Of a stretch of DNA of 11,488 nucleotides, positions 1 through 7,281 are shown one piece after another (the first letter of the stretch is position 1; every line of letters begins with the position of its first letter). The stretch is from AC-37 sp035275105 (GTDB lineage: Bacteria > Actinomycetota > Thermoleophilia > Solirubrobacterales > Thermoleophilaceae), in assembly GCA_035275105.1 (NCBI GenBank), contig DATENL010000180.1:1-11488 (forward strand), written 5' to 3'. Below the pieces are notes generated by a model. The model saw only the letters and a list, made by a program, of their open reading frames with translations. It searched no databases and was not told where the DNA came from. Both the position numbers and the translations under genes were made by a program.

Positions 1-752
1 CGCGTGTGCTCGACCCCCGCTGGTCGGAGCCGGCGCCGCCCGAGGCAGTCGACGACGCCACGCGCGGGCGCCGGACCGAGCGGCTGTGGCGGCGCGGGAA
101 GTACATCGTCTGGGAGCTCGAGGACGACGTCCACCTGGTGATGCACCTGCGGATGACCGGCAACCTCCTGCTGGCCGCCGACGCCCCGTACACGCGGGTG
201 CGGCTCGAGCTCTCGGGCGGCGACTCGGTGCTCTTCACCGACCCGCGCCGCTTCGGCACCGGGGTGGTGCTGCTCGGAAGCGACGCGCGCGACGACTACT
301 TCAGCGCGCGCCTCGGCCCGGAGCCGCTCGATCCCGGCTTCACCGCGGACGCCCTGCGCGCGATCGCCGCCGGCCGGCGCGCGCCCGTCAAGGCGTTCCT
401 CCTGTCGCAGGAGCGCGTCGCCGGCGTGGGCAACATCTACGCCGACGAGGCGCTGTGGCGGGCGCGCATACACCCGCTGCGCCCGGTCGGCACGCTGCGC
501 CGCCCCCAGATCGAGGCCCTCCTCGACGCGGTCGTCGAGGTGCTCGAGGCGGGCATCGCCGCACGCGGCGCGTCGATCGACGACTTCCGCAACCCGGACG
601 GCGCCAAGGGCGCCTTCCAGGACCGCTTCAAGGTGTACTCGCGGGCGGGCGAGCCGTGCGAGCGCTGCGGGCGCCCGATCTCGAAGATGCGCGCCGCCGG
701 CCGCGGAACCTACGTCTGCACGCGCTGCCAGCCGCGGCCGCGACTCCGCTGA
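1..752 (+). CDS. mutM: Formamidopyrimidine-DNA glycosylase (Fpg/MutM), 5'-truncated by window edge
   Basis: Base-excision-repair glycosylase/AP lyase that removes 8-oxoguanine and other oxidised purines from DNA. About 249 codons are visible, in the frame whose codons begin at position 3. The first roughly 35 residues, including the catalytic N-terminal Pro-Glu (PELPE motif of the family), lie upstream of the window, so the GTG at position 6 is not the true start. Visible hallmarks, numbered from that GTG as residue 1: RRGKY near residue 30, HLRMTG (residues 47-52) and DPRRFG (79-84), which carry the Met/Arg/Phe that fill the lesion gap in Fpg, and the helix-two-turn-helix signature GVGNIYADEALW. 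A C-terminal zinc finger of CX2C-X16-CX2C form uses Cys218, 221, 238 and 241. The zinc finger and the GVGNIYADEALW signature favour Fpg over Nei. The stop is 20 bp before the next gene on the same strand. Confidence 0.95.
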   Translation, partial: RVLDPRWSEPAPPEAVDDATRGRRTERLWRRGKYIVWELEDDVHLVMHLRMTGNLLLAADAPYTRVRLELSGGDSVLFTDPRRFGTGVVLLGSDARDDYFSARLGPEPLDPGFTADALRAIAAGRRAPVKAFLLSQERVAGVGNIYADEALWRARIHPLRPVGTLRRPQIEALLDAVVEVLEAGIAARGASIDDFRNPDGAKGAFQDRFKVYSRAGEPCERCGRPISKMRAAGRGTYVCTRCQPRPRLR

Positions 753-772
753 CCGCTGCGGGTTGTTGGAGC

Positions 773-1645
773 ATGCGCCTGGCTGGGGCCGCCGTCGTGC
801 TCGTCCTGCTCGCGCTCGTCGCCGCGGCTCCAGCGACGGCGCGCGAGGAGCGGATCGCGAGGGGGAGGATCGACGGCCTCCAGGCCGGCGGGGGCTGGGT
901 CTCGTGGTTCAGGGGGGGCAAGCAGTTCGTCTGGCGCAAGGGCGAGGTGACGAAGCTCGACCGCCCGTTCCTCGGGCCGTTCGGCACCGACGGCGCGGGT
1001 CGCGGCGTGGGCCTGAGCGCCGACTGCAGCGCCGCGAGCTCGGGGGACGTGGGGACCTGCACGGTGCGCAACCGGGTGCTCCCGGACGGCCCGACGAGCC
1101 GAGCGCTCGTGACGGAGAGCAACTTCAGCTCCGTGGACGAGCACCGCGGCTCGTTCATCGTCGGCTTCCGCGGGAGGGGTCACCCGAGGGGCATCTACCT
1201 GAGCGCCGGGGGCGAGAACGCGGCGCTCGAGCGGCTCAGCAAGATGCGTCCGGGCGAGCTCTCGGTCTCCAGCCGCGCGATGACCAGCTTCGTGCCGACC
1301 GACGGCCGCCTGTACGCCGCGTCCCGCAACCACCCCCACCGCTGGCGTCTGCTCGCCAGGAGCAACCACCGGATCGTCGGCAGCCCGCAGGCCGAGGGAC
1401 GCTTCGCGTACTGGCTCGAGGGGACCTTCGAGCCGGACGGGAGCGTGTCCGCGACCAGGATCATGCGGGTCGACCCCGAGCCGTCGGACCGCCACCTCGA
1501 GGAGTTCACCCCGCCGAGGTACATATCGGCGGTGGTGGTCACGCGCGCACGCCTCTACTACGTCGACAGGGAGACCGGCGACCTCTACGAGTTCATCCAC
1601 CCGCCGTTCCACCGCGGCGGCGAGCCGATCCCGCTGGGCCGCTAG
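773..1645 (+). CDS. Exported protein of unknown function, paralog A of a tandem pair
   Basis: Encodes 290 residues. I do not recognise a named family. The first 23 residues form a classic Sec signal peptide: MR, then a long Leu/Val/Ala stretch, then AAPATA before REERIARG. The mature protein is therefore expected outside the membrane. It contains repeated short beta-rich blocks with aromatic and Gly-Trp motifs (GGGWVSWF near residue 40, FAYWLEGTF, LYYVDRETGDLYEF), suggestive of a propeller- or beta-sheet-type extracellular domain, though this is inference only. It has two cysteines, C85 and C96, close enough for a disulfide. Homology to the next gene runs along the whole length: GTDxxxRGVGL, LLPDGP/VLPDGP, RxMT and the C-terminal GEPIP/GEALP tail. 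The ATG at 773 is chosen because it starts the signal peptide exactly and carries the same GGAGCATGCGC context as its paralog. In-frame translation upstream of it reads through mutM and is spurious. Confidence 0.85.
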   Translation: MRLAGAAVVLVLLALVAAAPATAREERIARGRIDGLQAGGGWVSWFRGGKQFVWRKGEVTKLDRPFLGPFGTDGAGRGVGLSADCSAASSGDVGTCTVRNRVLPDGPTSRALVTESNFSSVDEHRGSFIVGFRGRGHPRGIYLSAGGENAALERLSKMRPGELSVSSRAMTSFVPTDGRLYAASRNHPHRWRLLARSNHRIVGSPQAEGRFAYWLEGTFEPDGSVSATRIMRVDPEPSDRHLEEFTPPRYISAVVVTRARLYYVDRETGDLYEFIHPPFHRGGEPIPLGR

Positions 1646-1662
1646 CTACCGTGACTCGGAGC

Positions 1663-2562
1663 ATGCGCTCCAGGCTGACCGCCGCCGTGCTCCTGGCGCT
1701 CGCCGCAGTGGCAGCGCCGGCCGCCGCGGCCGAGCGGCAGATCGCGTCGGGGAGCGTCTCGTACGTGAGCGCCGCCGGCGGCTGGGTGACCTGGATCTCC
1801 TACCAGGGCTACGGCAACGATCCGCTGCGGACCTACCTGCACGCCGGCCGGAGGACGGCGGTGGAGGATCCGTACTACCAGTTCCTCGGGACCGACAGCG
1901 ACCGGCGGGGCGTCGGTCTGATCAGGCGCGAGGGCTCCTCGCTCTACGAGCGGCTGCTCCCGGACGGCCCGGAGGTGACGCGGCGCACCGGCCCGGACGT
2001 GGCGCTCGCCTCGTACGACGTGACCCACGGCGACTACATCTGGGGCCTCTACGGCAAGGGCGTCTTCCTCCAGCCCGCCGGGTCCACGCGACTGCGCCGA
2101 GTCAGCGACGTCAAGCCGGGCGGCGTCACGATCACCGGGCGCGTGATGACCAACCTGGTCACGAACGCCGAGGGCAACGACGTGCTGCTGGCGGCTACCC
2201 GGGCGCGCCCGCGCCGCTGGGGGGTCATCGCCCTCGCCGACAGCTCGGACGGCACCGACGGCTGGAGGACGGGGACGATCCGCCGCATCGGCAACGTGAC
2301 GAGCGACGGCCCCTACGTCTACTGGGTCGAGCACACCTACCAGTCCGGGGTCAGCGGAACCGGCGTCTTCCGGGTCCTTCGCGTCGACCTGACCCGGGAG
2401 CAGCCGGCGGTCGAGGCGTTCACGGCTCCGCGGGAGATCGTCGAGCTCGCGGTCACCCAGGGCCGGATCCTGTACAGCGGGACCGCCGGACGAGACCTGT
2501 TCGAGTACCGCCGTGCGCCGTTCGCGCCGACGGGCGAGGCGCTACCGATGCTCGACGGCTAG
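1663..2562 (+). CDS. Exported protein of unknown function, paralog B of a tandem pair
   Basis: Encodes 299 residues beginning with a signal peptide (MRSRLTAAVLLALAAVAAPAAAA, probable cleavage after an Ala-rich AXA). It is the paralog of the gene just upstream. Shared blocks occur in the same order: ERxIAxG, GGWVxW, GTDxxxRGVGL, LLPDGP, RVMTNLV versus RAMTSFV, PRRW versus PHRW, VYWVEHTY versus AYWLEGTF, RVDL versus RVDP, and FTAPREI versus FTPPRYI. It lacks the two cysteines of paralog A and has a small insertion around SYQGYGNDPLRTY. It starts 17 bp after the paralog A stop, so the two are probably co-transcribed. GTG at 1651 is an alternative in-frame start, but ATG 1663 gives the cleaner signal peptide. 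Its TAG stop overlaps the stop of the convergent glutaredoxin gene within a shared CTAG (2559-2562). Function unknown; the beta-propeller idea is only a guess from composition. Confidence 0.85.
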   Translation: MRSRLTAAVLLALAAVAAPAAAAERQIASGSVSYVSAAGGWVTWISYQGYGNDPLRTYLHAGRRTAVEDPYYQFLGTDSDRRGVGLIRREGSSLYERLLPDGPEVTRRTGPDVALASYDVTHGDYIWGLYGKGVFLQPAGSTRLRRVSDVKPGGVTITGRVMTNLVTNAEGNDVLLAATRARPRRWGVIALADSSDGTDGWRTGTIRRIGNVTSDGPYVYWVEHTYQSGVSGTGVFRVLRVDLTREQPAVEAFTAPREIVELAVTQGRILYSGTAGRDLFEYRRAPFAPTGEALPMLDG

Positions 2563-2825
2563 GCCGCTTCGAGCAGCGTGTCGAGCACGCCGGCGCGGTC
2601 GGCCTCGAGCAGCTCGCGGAAGCCGCCGATGGCGCGCTCGCCCACGACGATCTGCGGGAACGTCATCTGGCCGGTCCGGGCCACGAGGTCGGCGCGGCCG
2701 ACCGGGTCCTTCGCGAGGTTGACCTCGTCGTAGACCACCCCGCGGCTCTGGAGCAGGGCCTTGGCCTGGCGGCAGAATCCGCACGGGTCGGTGGTGTACA
2801 GGGTTACCCGGTTCGTGTCCGGCAT
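2559..2825 (-). CDS. Glutaredoxin-family protein (CGFC active site)
   Basis: Small 88-residue cytosolic thioredoxin-fold oxidoreductase. After MPDTNRVTLYTTDP comes the dithiol active site CGFC (Cys15, Cys18), then the cis-proline block TFPQI (Pro57) and the GG-F motif (Gly67, Gly68, Phe69) that in glutaredoxins bind the thiol cofactor. The length is that of a single-domain GrxC-type protein. Actinobacteria usually use mycothiol, and mycoredoxins also have a CGYC-like site, so the partner thiol here is uncertain; glutaredoxin fold is certain, cofactor is not. The ATG at 2825 is preferred over an upstream GTG that would add 12 residues, overlap recO and lie outside the fold. It is divergent from recO with 19 bp between the starts, and convergent with paralog B with a four-base overlap of stop codons. 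Confidence 0.9.
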   Translation of the reverse strand: MPDTNRVTLYTTDPCGFCRQAKALLQSRGVVYDEVNLAKDPVGRADLVARTGQMTFPQIVVGERAIGGFRELLEADRAGVLDTLLEAA

Positions 2826-2834
2826 CTGCGAAAA

Positions 2835-2840
2835 AGTGTA
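2835..2840 (-). promoter_or_regulatory. Candidate -10 box for the glutaredoxin gene
   Basis: On the minus strand the hexamer TACACT lies nine bases before the glutaredoxin ATG, in the 19-bp gap to recO. It matches the -10 consensus at four of six positions. No convincing -35 box is seen. If used, the mRNA leader would be only a few bases long. The same short gap must also hold any recO promoter. Confidence 0.4.
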
Positions 2841-2844
2841 GGTA

Positions 2845-3561
2845 GTGCCGGGAACTTTCAAGACAGAAGCGGTGGTATTGCGCTCGATTCGCTATGGCGA
2901 GGCTGACCGGATCCTCCATCTCTACAGCCGCGAGCGCGGCCGCCTGAACGGAATCGCCAAGGGCGTCAGGCGAGTCAAGTCCCGCTTCGGCGGCCGGCTC
3001 GAGCCGCTCTTCCGAGTCCAGCTGCTGGCCCACGAGGGCCGCAGCGAGCTCGTCACGATCACCTCGGCGGAGACCGTCGACGCCCACCCGCACCTGCGCG
3101 AGCGGCGCGAGTCGCTCGAGCGCGCCACGCAGGCGTGCGACGCGGTGCTGCGCCTGCTCGACGCCGCCGAGCCCAACGGCGCCGCCTACAACCTGCTCTG
3201 CCACGAGCTGCGGCTGCTCGACCGCGAGCCGGCGGCCGCCACCCGCGGCCAGGCGCTCGCGTTCCGGGTCAAGCTGCTCCTGGCGGCGGGCTTCGCCCCG
3301 GAGCTCGCGGCCTGTGCCGCGTGCGGAGAGCGCGAGCACCTGGGCGGCTTCTCGGCCAGCGCCGGCGGCGTCGTGTGCCCGGGCTGCGAGGCGGGATCGT
3401 TCCCGCTCGACCAGGAGGCGCACTCGTTCCTCGTGGGCGCGCTCGCCAACCCGCTCGCCGACCGGCCGGCGGCGTCGGACCGCGCCCTCGGCCAGGCGGA
3501 CCGCGCCATCGCCGAGACGATGGAGTACCACGCGCACGTCCGCCTCCGCCGAGTCGCCTAG
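2845..3561 (+). CDS. recO: DNA repair protein RecO
   Basis: RecO, the mediator that with RecR helps load RecA onto SSB-coated single-stranded DNA (RecFOR pathway). The 238-residue length is usual. The N-terminal OB-fold begins with the family signature FKTEAVVLRSIRYGEADRIL (residues 5-24), followed by GRLNGIAKGVRR and the SRFGGRLEPL block (46-55). The C-terminal helical domain contains a zinc-finger motif CX2C-X17-CX2C at Cys157, 160, 178 and 181, present in many but not all RecO proteins. The GTG at 2845 is chosen because the KTEAVVL motif sits right behind it, as in the family. No clear ribosome-binding site is seen. It is divergent from the glutaredoxin gene and ends 29 bp before ppdK. Confidence 0.96.
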   Translation: MPGTFKTEAVVLRSIRYGEADRILHLYSRERGRLNGIAKGVRRVKSRFGGRLEPLFRVQLLAHEGRSELVTITSAETVDAHPHLRERRESLERATQACDAVLRLLDAAEPNGAAYNLLCHELRLLDREPAAATRGQALAFRVKLLLAAGFAPELAACAACGEREHLGGFSASAGGVVCPGCEAGSFPLDQEAHSFLVGALANPLADRPAASDRALGQADRAIAETMEYHAHVRLRRVA

Positions 3562-3572
3562 CGACCCCCAAC

Positions 3573-3578
3573 TAGAAT
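3573..3578 (+). promoter_or_regulatory. Candidate -10 box (TAGAAT) for ppdK
   Basis: TAGAAT, five of six matches to TATAAT, lies in the recO-ppdK gap, 12 bases before the ppdK ATG. No TTGACA-like -35 is evident. If used, the leader would be about five bases. It shares the CTAGNNT form with the candidate -10 boxes of dnaG, the tRNA gene and the DUF6328-like gene. Confidence 0.5.
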
Positions 3579-3590
3579 CCGGCGCCGCCG

Positions 3591-6233
3591 ATGGGGGACG
3601 GAGCCAAGCTGGTCTACGACTTCGCGGAGGGCTCGCGCGAGATGCGCGAGCTGCTCGGCGGCAAGGGCGCGAACGTCGCCGAGATGACGCGGGTGCTGGG
3701 GGCGGAGCGCGTTCCGGCGGGCTTCACGATCACGACCGAGGCGTGCGTCGCCTACATGCGCGCCGACCGGACCGAGCCCGAGGCGCTCGAGGCTCAGGTG
3801 GACACCGCCCTCGCCGAGCTGGAGGCGCACGCGGGCAAGAGCCTGGGCGACCCGTCCGACCCCCTGCTGGTCTCCGTGCGCTCGGGCGCGCGCGAGTCGA
3901 TGCCGGGGATGATGGACACGGTCCTCAACCTCGGGCTCAACGACGAGTCGGTCGAGGGGCTCGCACGCGCGATGAAGAACGAGCGCGCCGCCTGGGACTC
4001 CTACCGCCGCTTCGTGCAGATGTTCGGCAACGTCTGCCGCGGCGTTCCGGGCGACGAGATCGAGGCGGCGATCAGGCGCCGCAAGGAGAGCGCCGGCGTG
4101 AAGGACGACACGGAGCTCTCCGCCGGCGACCTGCGCGCGCTCACCGACGACTTCAAGGCCCTCTACCGGGAGCGCACCGGCGAGGACTTCCCGCAGGAGC
4201 CGCGCGAGCAGCTTCGCCAGGCGATCCGGGCCGTCTTCGACTCCTGGATGGGCGACCGCGCGGTCGAGTACCGGCGGATCAACCGCATCCCCGACGACTG
4301 GGGCACGGCGGTCAACGTGCAGCAGATGGTGTTCGGCAACACCGGCGACGACTCGTGCTCGGGCGTCGCGTTCTCCCGCGACGAGATCACGGGCTCGCCG
4401 CAGCCCTCGGGCGACTTCCTCGTCAACGCGCAGGGGGAGGACGTCGTGTCGGGGGTGCGCACGCCGCGCGACCTCGCCGAGCTGAAGGAGGCGATGCCCG
4501 CGGCGCACGAGACCCTGATGGAGATCCTGCGCACGCTCGAGGCGCACTACAAGGACATGCAGGACACCGAGTTCACGGTCGAGGACGGGCGCCTCTACAT
4601 GCTCCAGACGCGCAGCGCCAAGCGGCCCGCGCAGGCTGCCGTCCGGTTCGCGGTCGACGCCGTCGACGAGGGCCTGCTCACGCGCGAGGAGGCGATGTGC
4701 ACGATCGACCCCGACGGGCTCGACGCCCTGCTGCACCCGACCTTCGGCCGCGACGCCGACTACCGGGTCCTGGCGCAGGGCGTGGCGGCGTCGCCCGGCG
4801 CGGCGAAGGGCGAGATCGTCTTCACCGCCGACAGCGCCGTGGAGGCGGCCGAGGCGGGTCGCGCGGTCGTCCTCGTGCGGCCGTTCACCGAGGCCGACGA
4901 CGTCGCGGGCTTCTTCGCGGCGCGCGGGATCGTGACGTCGGAGGGCGGGAAGGCGAGCCACGCCGCACTGGTCGCCCGCGGGATGGGGCGCCCGGCCGTC
5001 TGCGGCGTCGGCGAGCTCGAGATCGACCTGAAGGAGAAGCTCGCGCGGGTGAACGGGACGGTGCTGAGCGAGGGCGACCTGATCGCGCTCGACGGGTCGC
5101 TCGGCGTGATCACGACCGACGACGTCCCGCTCGTCGACCCCGAGGTCGACGAGCGCTTCGAGACGATCCTCGCGTGGGCCGACGAGATCCGGACGCTCGG
5201 CGTGCGCACCAACGCCGACACCCCCGAGGACGCGGAGCGGGCCCGCGAGTTCGGCGCCGAGGGCATCGGGCTGTGCCGCACCGAGCACATGTTCATGGCC
5301 GCCGACCGCCAGCCCAAGATGCGCGCGATGATCATGGCCGAGGACCAGGACGCGCGGCGACGCGCCCTCGCCGAGCTGCTGCCGCTCCAGCAGCGCGACT
5401 TCGAGGGCCTGTTCGAGGTCATGCGCGGGCTGCCGATCACGATCCGGCTGCTCGACCCGCCGCTCCACGAGTTCCTCCCGAGCGCCGAGGACCTGGCGCA
5501 GGAGGCCGAGCGCGCGCGCCAGGAGGAGTCGGACGACCTCGAGGAGCTGGAGGAGACGCTCGAGCGCGTCCACTCGCTCGTGGAGACCAACCCGATGCTC
5601 GGCACGCGCGGCGTGCGGCTGGGGATCCTGCATCCCGAGATATACGAGATGCAGGCGAAGGCGATCGTCCGGGCGGCCAGGGCCGTGCGGGAGCGGACGG
5701 GCGAGGCCCCGGACCTGGAGATCATGATCCCGCTCGTCGCGTACGAGAAGGAGCTCCTGACGATGCGCGAGCTCGTCGAGGGCGTGTTCCGCGAGGAGGG
5801 CGGCGAGGGCCTCGATCTGTCGGTCGGCACGATGATCGAGCTGCCGCGCGCCTGCTTCGTGGCCGATCGGATCGCGACGGTCGCGGACTTCTTCTCGTTC
5901 GGCACGAACGACCTGACCCAGACGGCGCTCGGCTTCTCACGCGACGACGTCGAGCGCGGCTTCCTGGCGAAGTACCGCGAGCTGCGGATCGTCGACCGCA
6001 GCCCGTTCGAGACGATCGACCGGCCGGGCGTCGGTTGGCTGGTGCGGCTGGCGGCGTGGACGGGGCGGGAGGCGAAGCCCCACCTGAAGCTCGGGATCTG
6101 CGGGGAGCACGGGGGCGACCCCGAGTCGATCGAGTTCTTCCAGATGGCGGGGCTCGACTACGTGAGCTGCTCGCCGTACCGGGTGCCGGTCGCCCGCGTG
6201 GCGGCCGCGCGCGCGGCGCTCACCCACCAGTAG
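3591..6233 (+). CDS. ppdK: Pyruvate, phosphate dikinase (PPDK)
   Basis: Cytosolic enzyme interconverting ATP + Pi + pyruvate and AMP + PPi + phosphoenolpyruvate. It is full length at 880 residues. The N-terminal nucleotide-binding domain shows LLGGKGANVAEM (21-32), SVRSGARESMPGMMDTVLN (95-113) and GDDSCSGVAFSRD (252-264). The central phosphohistidine domain has GGKASHAALVARGMG (452-466) with catalytic His457. The C-terminal PEP/pyruvate TIM-barrel has GTRGVRLGILHPEIYEMQ (671-688), GTMIELPRA, FFSFGTNDLTQ and GICGEHGGDP with catalytic Cys837. PEP synthase is excluded by the N-terminal PPDK signatures. The residue two before the catalytic His, a phospho-regulated Thr in plant and most characterised bacterial enzymes, is Ala455 here. 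The ATG at 3591 fits the conserved N-terminus. It is followed 40 bp later by dgt. Confidence 0.98.
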   Translation: MGDGAKLVYDFAEGSREMRELLGGKGANVAEMTRVLGAERVPAGFTITTEACVAYMRADRTEPEALEAQVDTALAELEAHAGKSLGDPSDPLLVSVRSGARESMPGMMDTVLNLGLNDESVEGLARAMKNERAAWDSYRRFVQMFGNVCRGVPGDEIEAAIRRRKESAGVKDDTELSAGDLRALTDDFKALYRERTGEDFPQEPREQLRQAIRAVFDSWMGDRAVEYRRINRIPDDWGTAVNVQQMVFGNTGDDSCSGVAFSRDEITGSPQPSGDFLVNAQGEDVVSGVRTPRDLAELKEAMPAAHETLMEILRTLEAHYKDMQDTEFTVEDGRLYMLQTRSAKRPAQAAVRFAVDAVDEGLLTREEAMCTIDPDGLDALLHPTFGRDADYRVLAQGVAASPGAAKGEIVFTADSAVEAAEAGRAVVLVRPFTEADDVAGFFAARGIVTSEGGKASHAALVARGMGRPAVCGVGELEIDLKEKLARVNGTVLSEGDLIALDGSLGVITTDDVPLVDPEVDERFETILAWADEIRTLGVRTNADTPEDAERAREFGAEGIGLCRTEHMFMAADRQPKMRAMIMAEDQDARRRALAELLPLQQRDFEGLFEVMRGLPITIRLLDPPLHEFLPSAEDLAQEAERARQEESDDLEELEETLERVHSLVETNPMLGTRGVRLGILHPEIYEMQAKAIVRAARAVRERTGEAPDLEIMIPLVAYEKELLTMRELVEGVFREEGGEGLDLSVGTMIELPRACFVADRIATVADFFSFGTNDLTQTALGFSRDDVERGFLAKYRELRIVDRSPFETIDRPGVGWLVRLAAWTGREAKPHLKLGICGEHGGDPESIEFFQMAGLDYVSCSPYRVPVARVAAARAALTHQ

Positions 6234-6251
6234 CGGCGGCCGCGGCCGCCG
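6234..6251. repeat. Perfect 18-bp palindrome after the ppdK stop
   Basis: CGGCGGCCGCGGCCGCCG is identical to its reverse complement over all 18 bases and starts on the base after the ppdK TAG. It has no separating loop and no following T-run, so it does not look like a standard intrinsic terminator. It could form a short GC hairpin or be a dimeric protein's operator upstream of dgt. In such GC-rich DNA a chance origin is possible. Confidence 0.6.
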
Positions 6252-6261
6252 GCCCGGCTGT

Positions 6262-6267
6262 GACAAT
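6262..6267 (+). promoter_or_regulatory. Candidate -10 box (GACAAT) for dgt
   Basis: GACAAT, four of six matches to TATAAT and preceded by a T, lies exactly six bases before the dgt ATG. That spacing would place the transcription start at or next to the A of the start codon, giving a leaderless mRNA. No -35 box is apparent; that position is occupied by the 18-bp palindrome. Confidence 0.4.
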
Positions 6268-6273
6268 GCAGGC

Positions 6274-7281
6274 ATGACGAGGGTCGCGACAGCAGCCGAC
6301 TTCAGGGACCGGATCGAGGCGCTCGAGCGGAGCTCGCTCTCGCCGCTGGCCGCGCGCTCGTACCCCGCCCGGCGGGCGGTCCGCGAGGACGACTCGCCGC
6401 TCCGCACGCCGTTCCAGCGCGATCGCGACCGGATCGTCCACTCCAAGGCGTTCCGGCGGCTCAAGCACAAGACGCAGGTCTTCATCTCGCCCGAGGGCGA
6501 CCACTACCGCACCCGGCTCACGCACACGCTCGAGGCCGCCGGCATCGCCCGCACCGTCGCGCGCGCTCTCGAGCTGAACGAGGACCTGACCGAGGCGATC
6601 GCGCTCGGGCACGACCTCGGACACCCGCCGTTCGGCCACATCGGCGAGGGCGTGCTCGACGCCTGCCTGACCGAGCGCTACGGGATGCGGTTCCGGCACA
6701 ACCACCACTCGCTGCGGGTGGTGGAGCGGCTGGAGCGCGACGGCCACGGGCTCAACCTCACCGAGCAGGTGCGCGACGGGATCCTGCGCCACACGGGTGA
6801 CGATCTGCCCGCCACGCTCGAGGGGCGCATCGTGCGGCTGGTCGACCGGATCGCCTACATAAACCACGACATCGACGACGCCGTGCGCGCCGGCGTGCTG
6901 GCGCGCGAGGAGCTGCCGGCGGAGCAGATCGCGGTGCTCGGGGACACCGGCTCGCGCCGCATCGACACGCTGGTGCGCGACCTCGTCGAGCGCACCGCGG
7001 CGGCCGGCGACGTCGTGCAGGGGGAGGAAGCGGGGGCCGCCATGGACGCGCTGCGCACGTTCATGTTCGAGCGGGTCTACCTCGCCCCGGCGGCCAAGCT
7101 CGAGCACCCCCGCATCGAGCGCATGCTGCGCGCGCTGTTCGACCACCTCGCCGCCAATCCGCCGCCGTCGCTGGTGGAGGGCGCGACCGAGCCGGAGCGG
7201 GTCGTGGACTACCTCGCCGGGATGACCGACCGCTTCGCGGTCCGCGTCTTCTCGGACCTGTCGGTCCCGCAGGGGTTCTAG
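6274..7281 (+). CDS. dgt: Deoxyguanosinetriphosphate triphosphohydrolase-like HD-domain protein
   Basis: HD-superfamily dNTPase that hydrolyses dNTPs to nucleosides and tripolyphosphate, thereby affecting replication precursor pools. It has 335 residues, typical of the short Dgt-like family (the E. coli enzyme is longer). Visible motifs: SPLRTPFQRDRDRIVHSKAFRRL... near residues 41-63, HKTQVF (65-70), RTRLTHTLEAAG (79-90) with metal ligand His84, and the HD pair His113-Asp114 in LGHDLGHPPFGH. The distal Asp is Asp191 in the LVDRIAYINHDIDD block, where family members read DEIAYxxHD. ATG 6274 is the first Met and precedes the conserved core by the usual distance. The gene downstream begins directly after this stop, and dgt next to dnaG is a familiar actinobacterial arrangement (also in mycobacteria, from memory). 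Substrate preference cannot be told from sequence alone. Confidence 0.94.
   Translation: MTRVATAADFRDRIEALERSSLSPLAARSYPARRAVREDDSPLRTPFQRDRDRIVHSKAFRRLKHKTQVFISPEGDHYRTRLTHTLEAAGIARTVARALELNEDLTEAIALGHDLGHPPFGHIGEGVLDACLTERYGMRFRHNHHSLRVVERLERDGHGLNLTEQVRDGILRHTGDDLPATLEGRIVRLVDRIAYINHDIDDAVRAGVLAREELPAEQIAVLGDTGSRRIDTLVRDLVERTAAAGDVVQGEEAGAAMDALRTFMFERVYLAPAAKLEHPRIERMLRALFDHLAANPPPSLVEGATEPERVVDYLAGMTDRFAVRVFSDLSVPQGF

Noticed and set aside
86..772. Possible fusion upstream of paralog A, since its frame stays open back through mutM
   Set aside because: The upstream part is an alternate-frame reading of mutM; the signal peptide beginning at 773 marks the true start.
910..918. Run of seven Gs in paralog A as a possible phase-variation tract
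   Set aside because: Both flanks stay in one frame homologous to paralog B, and a run of seven is unremarkable in DNA this GC-rich.
3558..5633. Long open frame antisense to ppdK (about 690 codons)
   Set aside because: Its product is a monotonous Arg/His/Leu/Val/Ala-rich sequence with no domain, as expected from the opposite strand of a GC-rich gene; the plus-strand PPDK has every family motif.
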